Source: Cognataquiflexum gelatinilyticum
Lineage (GTDB): Bacteria; Bacteroidota; Bacteroidia; Cytophagales; Cyclobacteriaceae
Assembly (NCBI RefSeq): GCF_024813435.1
Contig: NZ_JANAEZ010000004.1
Coordinates: forward strand, 310,001-374,000
Direction: 5' to 3'
DNA: 64,000 nt
Below are positions 43,560-50,473 of the stretch, one piece after another (the first letter of the stretch is position 1; each line of letters begins with the position of its first letter). The position numbers and the translations under genes were made by a program. The notes under the pieces were generated by a model. That model did no database searches. It was not told the origin of the DNA and worked only from the letters and a program-made list of their open reading frames with translations.

Positions 43560-46500
43560 TTACGCTTCTGATTTATCCTTATTTCTGATTTTGGTAAAAT
43601 ACCACACGTTAGGGCTCACATTGATTTCTTCCAATACGTGGTAAGCTCTTTCTTCATTTACTTCTTTCATTGCTGAAGTTGTGTCTTCTTGAATTTTGAG
43701 CATTTGAGTGATTTTACTGTTGGCATCATTCATGTCTCCAAAAACAATAGCAGTCGTAGGACATGCCGAGGCACAGGCTACGTTGATTTCACCGTCTTTA
43801 ACTTTCCTACCCTCTCTCTTGGCAGTCAATTTACCTGCTTGAATTCTTTGAACACACATAGAGCATTTTTCTATGACACCTCTTGCTCTGACTGTTACAT
43901 CAGGATTCAATACCATCTTGCCCATGTCGTCGTTTTGTGCCACGTTAACAGCAGCAAAATCTTTGTTGTCATGATACTTGAACCAATTGAATCTCCTTAC
44001 TTTATATGGACAGTTATTGGCACAATACCTTGTTCCAATACACCTGTTATAAGTCATTTGGTTTAATCCTTCTGAGGAGTGGGTTGTAGCAGCAACCGGA
44101 CATACTGTTTCACAAGGGGCATTGTTACAATGCTGACACATCATCGGTTGGAAGGTAACCTCTGGATTATCTGCCGCAACTTCCAATTCTTTATTTGAGG
44201 TAGCTTCAGCTGGGGAGCTATAGTACCTGTCAATCCTAATCCAGGCCATTTCTCTTCGGTTAAGCACTTCCTGCTTTCCTACTACAGAAACGTTATTCTC
44301 AACCTGACATGCGATCGTACAAGCACCACACCCGATACAAGAATTCATATCAATTGCCAATCCCCAATGGTGTTGGCTATATTGGTGTCCTTTCCAAAGT
44401 GAAATTTTAGAAGGTTTGACAAACTCCCCTTCTTTGTAAATTTTTGGCTGATATCTGCCTGCAGATGCGTCTTCTTTATATTCACCTAAGGTAGCTTCTT
44501 GAATCACAAACTCTCTTCCCATGTAAGTTTGATGGGTTTGTGTTTGTGCAATTTTATAAACCTCAGAAGTCAATTCGATAGAAATACCGTTAGTTACATC
44601 GAAATTTGTAAAGCCTTTTGAGCTATCTACCAATTCATAGGCATTCACTCCGACTCCATCTGCTACCCTTCCTGCTTTGGTCCTGCCATATCCTAAAGCC
44701 AAACCAACTGTTCCGTCTGCTTGACCAGGCTGAACCAAAACCGGTACTATAAGAGATTTACCTCCTACTGTAATTTTTGCTTTCTTAGTCTCACCTTCAG
44801 ACATCTTTAAGCCATTCTCATTGGCCCATTTTTGAGAAACGGTAAGATAATTATCCCATGTAGCTTTAGAAATTGGGTCGGACATTTCCTGAAGCCAAGG
44901 GTTGTTTGCAAATGTTCCATTGCCAATTCCAACTTTGGTATAAATGGCCAATTCTGTGCCTGCACTCTCTGCTTTGTAAGCTTTTGCTACATAAGAGGCT
45001 GCGGAAGCCAAATCAGCTACATTGGCAACAGGTGTTGATTCAGATGGAATAGAATACACCCCGTTGAATAGTGATCTATCCCAAAATTCCTGAAAATTTG
45101 CAGTTTCAGTTTGATCTGCAAAAAGGGTTGTATTCCAGTTTTGCTGCAAGAAATCATAATAATTGGTTGCAGCGCCTGCCCAAACTAAAAATGTATCCTG
45201 CGCTTGTCTCGAATCAAATAATGGAGAAATCGCAGGTTGGCTTAAGCTATATTCTCCTTTTCTTGGATAGAAATCATTCCATGATTCAAGATAATGGTGA
45301 TCAGGAGCAATGTATTGTACCATGGAAGCTGTCTCATCCATAGTGGAGTTGGTGGCCACTGACACTTTCGCTTTGGCAATTCCTTCAGCTACTTCAGCCC
45401 CTTTGGCAAAATCATAAACAGGATTACAGTTGTAGAAAACAACTCCTCCTACCCTGCCTGCCTTCAAATCAGTCACAAATTGATTCATTTTGGAATCGTC
45501 TCCTTTTCTGAAATAGGATGGCTTGGAAAAATCTACGGTAACGCCATTGTTTTCGAGTAAGTCATTGATGGCGTTTACAACAACCTGCACATTAGGATCA
45601 TTTGAACCTGATACCACGATGGACTTACCTTTGTTAGCCCAAAGTTCCTTTGCAGCTTTATCAAGGTGAGCGATTTCAATTGCACCACCTGAAACAGTAG
45701 CTGCTCCGGCTTGCTTTGCAATGGCATTGTATAATGCCAATACTGCAAGTCCGCTTTGAGAAGGTTTTATCGGTGTTCTATAATCCGCATTGGCACCGGT
45801 AAGGGAAAGATTGGATTCAAATTGGAAATGACGGGACATGACCGGCTTTTCTTTCGAAATTTTTCTACCCTGTCCATATTGCTTAGCAAACTCTATGGGA
45901 GAAATCCATGTTCCCAGAAAGTCAGCTCCAAAACTCACGATCACATTGGCTTTATTGAAGTTATAGCTTGGAAGCATTGCTGTTCCATAAGACGTTTCAG
46001 CAGCCTTGGTTATTCCATAATTGGAAATAGGATCGTAGGTGATGACTTCCGCGCTACCAAATACCTCGGCAAATTGCTGAAGAACTCTTTCAGTCGATGG
46101 AGAAATTACTGTATTGGTAACAATTTTAACTGTACCCGCTGATGCCAATTTGGCTTTTACTTCAGAATCGATAGTTGCCCAATCTGATTTCGTCCCATTG
46201 ATGTATGGGCCAGCAAGTCTTTGTTTGTCGTACAAAGAAAGAACTGAAGCTTCAACTATGGCACTGATGCCTCCTTTGTTTATAGGAGAAAGTTCATTAC
46301 CATCTATTTTGATAGGTCTTCCTTCCCGGGTTTTTACTACAATAGAGGCATAATCACCGCCGGAAGAAAATGTTGAAGCATAATAATTAGGAATGGATGG
46401 ATTGACGTCAACAGGTTTGTTGACATATGGAATTGCCTTTCTCACTGGAGCTTCACAAGCGGCCAAGGATGCAGCCGCCAAACTAAAACCCATCAATTTT

Positions 46501-46643
46501 AGAAAATCCCTCCTAGATGCACCTTCTTCATTTCCTAAGATTGTTGGCATTTCAGGAAATTCCTTCTCTGCATTCTTAACAAATTCAGGATCATTTGTTA
46601 ATTGCTCTAAACCTTTCCAATAGGTCTTTTTATTTTCTGTCAT
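43560..46643 (-). CDS. actB: alternative complex III subunit B (iron-sulfur protein)
   Basis: A 1027-residue fusion. A Tat-like signal ASRRDFLKLMGFSLAAASLAAC (with a possible lipobox Cys) leads into a molybdopterin-oxidoreductase-like domain that appears to lack the usual cofactor ligands (about 60-720). A four-cluster ferredoxin domain follows: CIGCGACTIACQ, CQHCNNAPCETVCP, RCIGTRYCANNCPY and CSMCVQR...CASACP. It conducts electrons from quinol to the haems of ActA. The Tat motif predicts export after folding. It follows actA and precedes actC. Confidence 0.96.
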   Translation of the reverse strand: MTENKKTYWKGLEQLTNDPEFVKNAEKEFPEMPTILGNEEGASRRDFLKLMGFSLAAASLAACEAPVRKAIPYVNKPVDVNPSIPNYYASTFSSGGDYASIVVKTREGRPIKIDGNELSPINKGGISAIVEASVLSLYDKQRLAGPYINGTKSDWATIDSEVKAKLASAGTVKIVTNTVISPSTERVLQQFAEVFGSAEVITYDPISNYGITKAAETSYGTAMLPSYNFNKANVIVSFGADFLGTWISPIEFAKQYGQGRKISKEKPVMSRHFQFESNLSLTGANADYRTPIKPSQSGLAVLALYNAIAKQAGAATVSGGAIEIAHLDKAAKELWANKGKSIVVSGSNDPNVQVVVNAINDLLENNGVTVDFSKPSYFRKGDDSKMNQFVTDLKAGRVGGVVFYNCNPVYDFAKGAEVAEGIAKAKVSVATNSTMDETASMVQYIAPDHHYLESWNDFYPRKGEYSLSQPAISPLFDSRQAQDTFLVWAGAATNYYDFLQQNWNTTLFADQTETANFQEFWDRSLFNGVYSIPSESTPVANVADLASAASYVAKAYKAESAGTELAIYTKVGIGNGTFANNPWLQEMSDPISKATWDNYLTVSQKWANENGLKMSEGETKKAKITVGGKSLIVPVLVQPGQADGTVGLALGYGRTKAGRVADGVGVNAYELVDSSKGFTNFDVTNGISIELTSEVYKIAQTQTHQTYMGREFVIQEATLGEYKEDASAGRYQPKIYKEGEFVKPSKISLWKGHQYSQHHWGLAIDMNSCIGCGACTIACQVENNVSVVGKQEVLNRREMAWIRIDRYYSSPAEATSNKELEVAADNPEVTFQPMMCQHCNNAPCETVCPVAATTHSSEGLNQMTYNRCIGTRYCANNCPYKVRRFNWFKYHDNKDFAAVNVAQNDDMGKMVLNPDVTVRARGVIEKCSMCVQRIQAGKLTAKREGRKVKDGEINVACASACPTTAIVFGDMNDANSKITQMLKIQEDTTSAMKEVNEERAYHVLEEINVSPNVWYFTKIRNKDKSEA

Positions 46644-46682
46644 TGTATATTCAAGAAAAGTAAGTTCTGAATTATTTTTTAA

Positions 46683-47945
46683 TTAATAATGGCACTTTGC
46701 ACATTCCAATCCTCCGATATCTTTCACCTTGAGTGCTTCTTTGGAATTGCTGTGTAACTGTACCAATTTATCGTAATATTCATTCCCTTTGGAATTGATG
46801 TCTGTCTGCCGGTGACAGTCTATACACCAACCCATTGTAAGCGCACTATGCTGATAAACTACCTCCATTTCTTGAATTGGTCCATGACAAGTCTGACATT
46901 CTATTCCGCCTACAGCTACGTGCTGCGCATGGTTAAAATATGAAAGATCCGGAAGGTTATGGATACGTACCCATTCAATTGGCTGATTATTATCAACCGC
47001 TGCATAAATTTTTGCAATTTCAGGAGAGATACCTTCTTTACCGCCAACATTTTGAATATGTGTATGACAATTCATACAAATATTAGCAGACGGTATATTG
47101 GCAGATTTACCGATTTCAACACCTGTGTGACAATATTGACATTCAATCTCATATTGTCCTGCATGAAGCTGATGAGAAAAAGCGATAGGTTGCTTTGGAC
47201 CATATCCCTGCTGAACACCTATAGTCAAAATCTCATCAAGAGCAGTTTTTACAGTAAATGCGATTACAAGTGTTGTGATTATAACTACAAAACCATCGGA
47301 TTTGATCAGTTTCTTAAAATCAAATTTTTGGTTGATGTATTCTTCATCAGCAGCATCAAGTTTTTGGCTTCCCAAATATTTGGTCAAAATAGATATGATG
47401 AGCCCTAAAACAATCAAAATTAAAAGTAATACTACTACGAGTACAACCAATATTATGGTAAGGTATTCACTTGGAATCCCTGATCCTCCCGTAGCACCTG
47501 CTTGAACGCCATCGGCAGGTGCCGCAGCTGCAGCTGGGTCAGCTTTATCACCGTATTCAATATATGCCAACAAATTCATCAGGTCGGTATCCGAAAGGAA
47601 TTCATGTGCCGGCATTACCAGATTATTGAATTGGCTTGAAATAGCGACCGCTTCGGCATCTCCTGAAGCGATCAGTGCTTGTGAATTCTTGATAAACTTT
47701 TTGGTCCACTCTATAGAATGCCGGTCGGTAACACCTCGTAAGGCGGGTCCCACATTCTTGGAATCAAGCCTGTGACAAGTCCTACAGTTTGCATTGAATA
47801 CGGTCTTTCCTGCAGCAATCGCCTCCTCACTGTTGGAAACATCGGGATTTACCGCATAGACTTGTGTCCCTGACAACTGGAAGAATAGCAACAGTAAGAG
47901 GCTAAATCTTAAAGGAACACTTAATATTGAGCGATTGATCGACAT
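46683..47945 (-). CDS. actA: alternative complex III subunit A, six-haem cytochrome c
   Basis: A 420-residue protein with a signal peptide (LLLLLFFQLSGTQVYA). It has an N-terminal one-haem cytochrome c domain (CRTCH near 54), an Ala/Pro linker, two membrane helices (about 163-190 and 218-235) and a C-terminal five-haem domain with CQYCH, CMNCH, CQTCH, CIDCH and CAKCH. The C-terminal part is the classical ActA pentahaem module; the extra N-terminal haem domain could dock the oxidase. It is the first gene of the operon, with a strong promoter 49 bp upstream. Confidence 0.95.
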   Translation of the reverse strand: MSINRSILSVPLRFSLLLLLFFQLSGTQVYAVNPDVSNSEEAIAAGKTVFNANCRTCHRLDSKNVGPALRGVTDRHSIEWTKKFIKNSQALIASGDAEAVAISSQFNNLVMPAHEFLSDTDLMNLLAYIEYGDKADPAAAAAPADGVQAGATGGSGIPSEYLTIILVVLVVVLLLILIVLGLIISILTKYLGSQKLDAADEEYINQKFDFKKLIKSDGFVVIITTLVIAFTVKTALDEILTIGVQQGYGPKQPIAFSHQLHAGQYEIECQYCHTGVEIGKSANIPSANICMNCHTHIQNVGGKEGISPEIAKIYAAVDNNQPIEWVRIHNLPDLSYFNHAQHVAVGGIECQTCHGPIQEMEVVYQHSALTMGWCIDCHRQTDINSKGNEYYDKLVQLHSNSKEALKVKDIGGLECAKCHY

Positions 47946-47993
47946 ATTTATTACTTATTAAACAGTTTAAAGCACGTTTTTTGATAAACACTG

Positions 47994-48024
47994 CAAATGT
48001 ACTATCGCAATTCTATTTTTCAAA
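47994..48024 (-). promoter_or_regulatory. promoter of the act-cta operon
   Basis: On the minus strand TTTG (48024-48021) is followed after 19 bp by TACATTTG (48001-47994), an exact match to the Bacteroidota TTTG/TAnnTTTG promoter. The expected transcript starts about 42 nt before the actA ATG. Between here and 48269 the DNA is AT-rich and I see no gene. Confidence 0.8.
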
Positions 48025-48269
48025 CTTGAATCAATTTGAATTGACAACCATATTTTTATAATTATAATTAATTTAAGTATTTGTATTTCAGTGTATTAAA
48101 CAGTATTTGCTTTAGGCGTATTCAATTTAGATTCATTATAAATAAAATTATATTTGGATTAATATTACCATGACTTAAGCCGGTTAAAAATCTTCAAGTT
48201 TCTTTTTCAACTTTTAATAATTCAAACTTTCGAAAATTTGAGTTTTTATTAAAAAAAAATTAAAAAAAG

Positions 48270-48301
48270 TTTGTCAATTTAAGGTTTAGTGATTTTATTT
48301 G
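48270..48301 (+). promoter_or_regulatory. possible promoter of the tRNA-like array
   Basis: TTTG (48270-48273), 20 bp, then TTTATTTG (48294-48301), one mismatch to TAnnTTTG. Transcription would start about five bases before the first tRNA-like unit. Equivalent, correctly spaced elements are not seen before units two and three. Confidence 0.5.
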
Positions 48302-48312
48302 TTTTTATATAA

Positions 48313-48382
48313 GGTCGAGTGGCCGAGTGTTAGGCGTTAGTCGGCAAGACTTTCTACGGTGGTTCAAATCCATCCTCGACCT
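48313..48382 (+). tRNA. non-canonical tRNA-Cys-like RNA, unit 1
   Basis: A 70-nt cloverleaf-like sequence closely related to the true tRNA-Cys at 48902. The acceptor stem GGTCGAG/CTCGACC is perfect, with T at position 73. The T-arm GGTGG/CCATC with loop TTCAAAT pairs fully. The anticodon loop is CGGCAAG: GCA is kept at 34-36 but the universal U33 is G, and pairs 27-43 and 28-42 are T-T mismatches. The D-loop GAGTGTTA has lost one of the two conserved guanines. It could be a non-translating tRNA, a regulatory tRNA mimic or a decaying gene. Confidence 0.65.
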
Positions 48383-48507
48383 CAAATAAAGAACGTTTTA
48401 ATCACCCAAGATAAACCGTTCCATCAAATTTTATCATAAAGCCTTTTGGCCAACTGTGTTGGATTAAATTCTTTTCTCATTTGTCTGAAGGTCAATAGTT
48501 TTTATAA

Positions 48508-48577
48508 GGTCGAGTGGCCGAGTGTTAGGCGTTAGTCGGCAAGACTTTCCACGGTGGTTCAAATCCATCCTCGACCT
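48508..48577 (+). tRNA. non-canonical tRNA-Cys-like RNA, unit 2
   Basis: Differs from unit 1 at a single base (T to C in the variable loop, CCAC instead of CTAC). It begins exactly 195 bp after unit 1. All the unusual features are retained: G33, shortened D-loop, two anticodon-stem mismatches and possible C32-G38 pair. Confidence 0.65.
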
Positions 48578-48702
48578 CAATACAGGAATGGTTTTCAGTC
48601 CAATCAAAATTCCTTCCCATCTTTTAAAAAAGGCTTTTTAGCAAAGTTGTATTTCGTTTATTTCCGGATTCAGGTTTCTATTAAGTCAAATGGTTTTTAC
48701 AA

Positions 48703-48772
48703 GGTCGAGTGGCCGAGTGTTAGGCGTTAGTCGGCAAGACTTTCTACGGTGGTTCAAATCCATCCTCGACCT
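48703..48772 (+). tRNA. non-canonical tRNA-Cys-like RNA, unit 3
   Basis: Identical to unit 1 over all 70 nt and exactly 195 bp after unit 2. It is followed within two bases by a strong terminator, marking the end of the array. Confidence 0.65.
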
Positions 48773-48773
48773 C

Positions 48774-48808
48774 AGAAGCTTCCCACAATTGGGAAGCTTC
48801 TTTTATTT
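48774..48808 (+). terminator. terminator of the tRNA-like array
   Basis: A perfect 11-bp stem AGAAGCTTCCC/GGGAAGCTTCT, loop ACAATT, followed by TTTTATTTTA. It separates the tRNA-like units from the canonical tRNA-Cys gene. Confidence 0.88.
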
Positions 48809-48855
48809 TATCAAAAAATGAAATTTTATTAGAACCAAAATTAGGTTAAACTCCG

Positions 48856-48886
48856 TTTGATTTAATTAGTAGAATCCCTACATTTG
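48856..48886 (+). promoter_or_regulatory. promoter of tRNA-Cys
   Basis: TTTG (48856-48859), 19 bp, TACATTTG (48879-48886): full match to the Bacteroidota promoter consensus. The start site would be a few bases before the tRNA. Confidence 0.8.
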
Positions 48887-48901
48887 CATTCCGTAAAAAA
48901 C

Positions 48902-48972
48902 GGTCGAGTGGCCGAGTGGCTAGGCAGAGGTCTGCAAAACCTTGTACAGCGGTTCGAATCCGCTCTCGACCT
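48902..48972 (+). tRNA. tRNA-Cys (GCA)
   Basis: A 71-nt canonical cloverleaf: acceptor GGTCGAG/CTCGACC, D-arm GCC/GGC with loop GAGTGGCTA, anticodon stem GAGGT/ACCTT with loop CTGCAAA (U33, anticodon GCA) and T-arm AGCGG/CCGCT with loop TTCGAAT. U73 and GCA are the main CysRS identity elements. CCA is not encoded. Confidence 0.95.
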
Positions 48973-48975
48973 CAC

Positions 48976-49008
48976 AAAAAAAGCATCCTTGAAAAGGGAT
49001 GCTTTTTT
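48976..49008 (+). terminator. terminator of tRNA-Cys
   Basis: AAAAAAGCATCC pairs with GGATGCTTTTTT across a short loop, giving a T run on the plus strand and also serving the opposite strand. Confidence 0.8.
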
Positions 49009-49077
49009 GTTTTTCAACGTTAGGCATCCCCAATGTTCAATAAAATTGCAATAATGAATAATTCAACGGATGGTTTT

Positions 49078-50262
49078 CTATTTACCCACTAGTTGCACTT
49101 TATAAATCCTTAAATAATCTTCTTCCTCTTCCTCGTTTGGCGCTTTTTCCATCCAAAGAAACCCGCCGCCTGAAGCAAAACCGCTTAAATTAACTCCTCT
49201 GGGAAAATCAAGGTTTCCAATTACTTCCAAAGTCTTTTGGTCCAATATCAAAATTCCCTTATTGACTTCACTTTCAATTTTTTCATAGAGCTGTTCAGCT
49301 TCCGCTTCACTTCCAGAACTATAAAGCGCTTCTAATTCCTTCATTTTTTCCTCGGGAATTCCACCATAGTATTGAACCAAAATTTTGCCTTCTACAACAT
49401 GTATGTTTCGAATAGCAGGTGTGCCACCTTTTATAATAACCGTACCTTCGGCAAATTCAGCCCTTGGCGTTACAGGCAGTTTGCCAAAGCCGGGTAAATC
49501 AAGCATGACCACCGTATCCAACTCTGCTCCCTCAGGACTCAGGTCATATACATTCAACCGCAGTTCCCCACCCAAGGAAATATAAAGTTTGCTTTCGGCA
49601 GCCTCTAATGCCGGAGCATAATCACTTTCAAAATAGCCATTTCCATCCAAAAACTGACTTCCTTGCTCAAAGGGTATAATTTCAATGAATTTCTCTTCCT
49701 CAATATCGATAAGTTCCAAAGCCCTGAAGCTGTCATAAAATTTTTGTTCTCCAGGAAAAGTCTCCCGAGTTCTGACAGATTTGCTAAGCAAATACTGCTT
49801 TCCATGAAGTATTGCCGTTTCCATTCCTTTACCCGAAAAACTCATAAATCCAGCACCTCCCAAAGACTCAGGATGCGCAAGTTTTTTAATCATATTGCCG
49901 TCTAAATCATATATAAAAATCCCATTCATCCCGGCCAGGGCGAGTTGATCTTCATTGACGAAACCGGGGGATTCCATCAGGAATCCATGGGAATCAGGGG
50001 TGTCTTCTTTTTTCGAAAACTGGCTCAAAATAGCTCCTGAGCTGTCCGTGATAATAAATTCGCGGTTGGCAAAATCATAGAAGACAATCCGATCCGCTTT
50101 TGGGCTGACATCAACAATAAGGGGATCTCCCAAAATATTTAGATCCAACGAATCAATAACCTCAAACGAATAAGTGGTAGGAATTTCTTGCTCCTTTTTT
50201 TCTGGGTCCGAACAGGAGCAAAAAATTAGGAGGACGAGCGTATAAAGTTGGAGATGTTTCAT
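49078..50262 (-). CDS. beta-propeller-like lipoprotein
   Basis: A 394-residue protein with a lipoprotein signal (LVLLIFCSCSDPE). Repeated beta-strand segments about 45-60 residues apart (FVNEDQLALAGMNGIFIYDLDG, LYISLGGELRLNVYDL, IHVVEGKILVQYYGG, FASGGGFLWMEK) fit a six-bladed beta-propeller as in DUF4221 and related families. There is an acidic run EEEEED near the end. It is probably held in the outer membrane; ligand unknown. It is next to rpsA but separated by that gene's terminator. Confidence 0.75.
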   Translation of the reverse strand: MKHLQLYTLVLLIFCSCSDPEKKEQEIPTTYSFEVIDSLDLNILGDPLIVDVSPKADRIVFYDFANREFIITDSSGAILSQFSKKEDTPDSHGFLMESPGFVNEDQLALAGMNGIFIYDLDGNMIKKLAHPESLGGAGFMSFSGKGMETAILHGKQYLLSKSVRTRETFPGEQKFYDSFRALELIDIEEEKFIEIIPFEQGSQFLDGNGYFESDYAPALEAAESKLYISLGGELRLNVYDLSPEGAELDTVVMLDLPGFGKLPVTPRAEFAEGTVIIKGGTPAIRNIHVVEGKILVQYYGGIPEEKMKELEALYSSGSEAEAEQLYEKIESEVNKGILILDQKTLEVIGNLDFPRGVNLSGFASGGGFLWMEKAPNEEEEEDYLRIYKVQLVGK

Positions 50263-50382
50263 AACTCAATTTTAAAAAATAATTTTTAAAAATCAATTTT
50301 ATTTTTAGTTCATTTTATTCGAATTTGATCTATCCATCCTTTTGCTCCAAATTCAGACCAAGCAAGAAATTGTGATGGGCAT

Positions 50383-50412
50383 AAAAAAAGTGTCCACCTT
50401 TCGGCAGACACT
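50383..50412 (-). terminator. rpsA terminator
   Basis: On the minus strand AGTGTCTGCC/GGTGGACACT forms a 10-bp stem (two G-T pairs) with a GAAA tetraloop, followed by a run of T. Confidence 0.85.
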
Positions 50413-50431
50413 CTTCTATATTTAAGAATGA

Positions 50432-50473
50432 GCTAAGATCTCATGTCTTATATCTCATATCTCAAGTCTTACT
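50432..50473 (-). repeat. degenerate heptamer repeats through the rpsA stop codon
   Basis: Six successive 7-bp units on the plus strand: GCTAAGA, TCTCATG, TCTTATA, TCTCATA, TCTCAAG, TCTTACT. The last unit overlaps the rpsA stop codon and lysine codons. Compare the ccoG heptamers at 15041-15086. Confidence 0.7.

Larger units (their letters stand above)
48313..48772 (+). repeat. 195-bp-period array of tRNA-like units
   Basis: Three 70-bp units and two 125-bp spacers. The spacers align only loosely (for example AAAGCCTTTTGGC against AAGGCTTTTTAGC, and GTTTTTATAAGG against GTTTTTACAAGG), while the units differ at one base in total. This pattern indicates an old tandem duplication with the RNA bodies kept uniform. 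Confidence 0.8.

Noticed and set aside
43560..46643. Active molybdopterin oxidoreductase
   Set aside because: The Mo-enzyme-like domain is fused to ferredoxin clusters in actB context, and this family carries no molybdenum cofactor.
39709..47945. Polysulfide or tetrathionate reductase operon
   Set aside because: NrfD-like and ferredoxin subunits could suggest this, but the actABCDEF order with ActA, ActD and ActE and the attached aa3 oxidase identify alternative complex III.
48313..48772. CRISPR array
   Set aside because: Repeats are 70 bp with 125-bp related spacers, form cloverleaf-like structures, and no cas genes are present.
48313..48772. Three ordinary tRNA-Cys genes
   Set aside because: G33 in place of U33, the shortened D-loop and two anticodon-stem mismatches are incompatible with a normal decoding tRNA, although GCA and U73 are kept.
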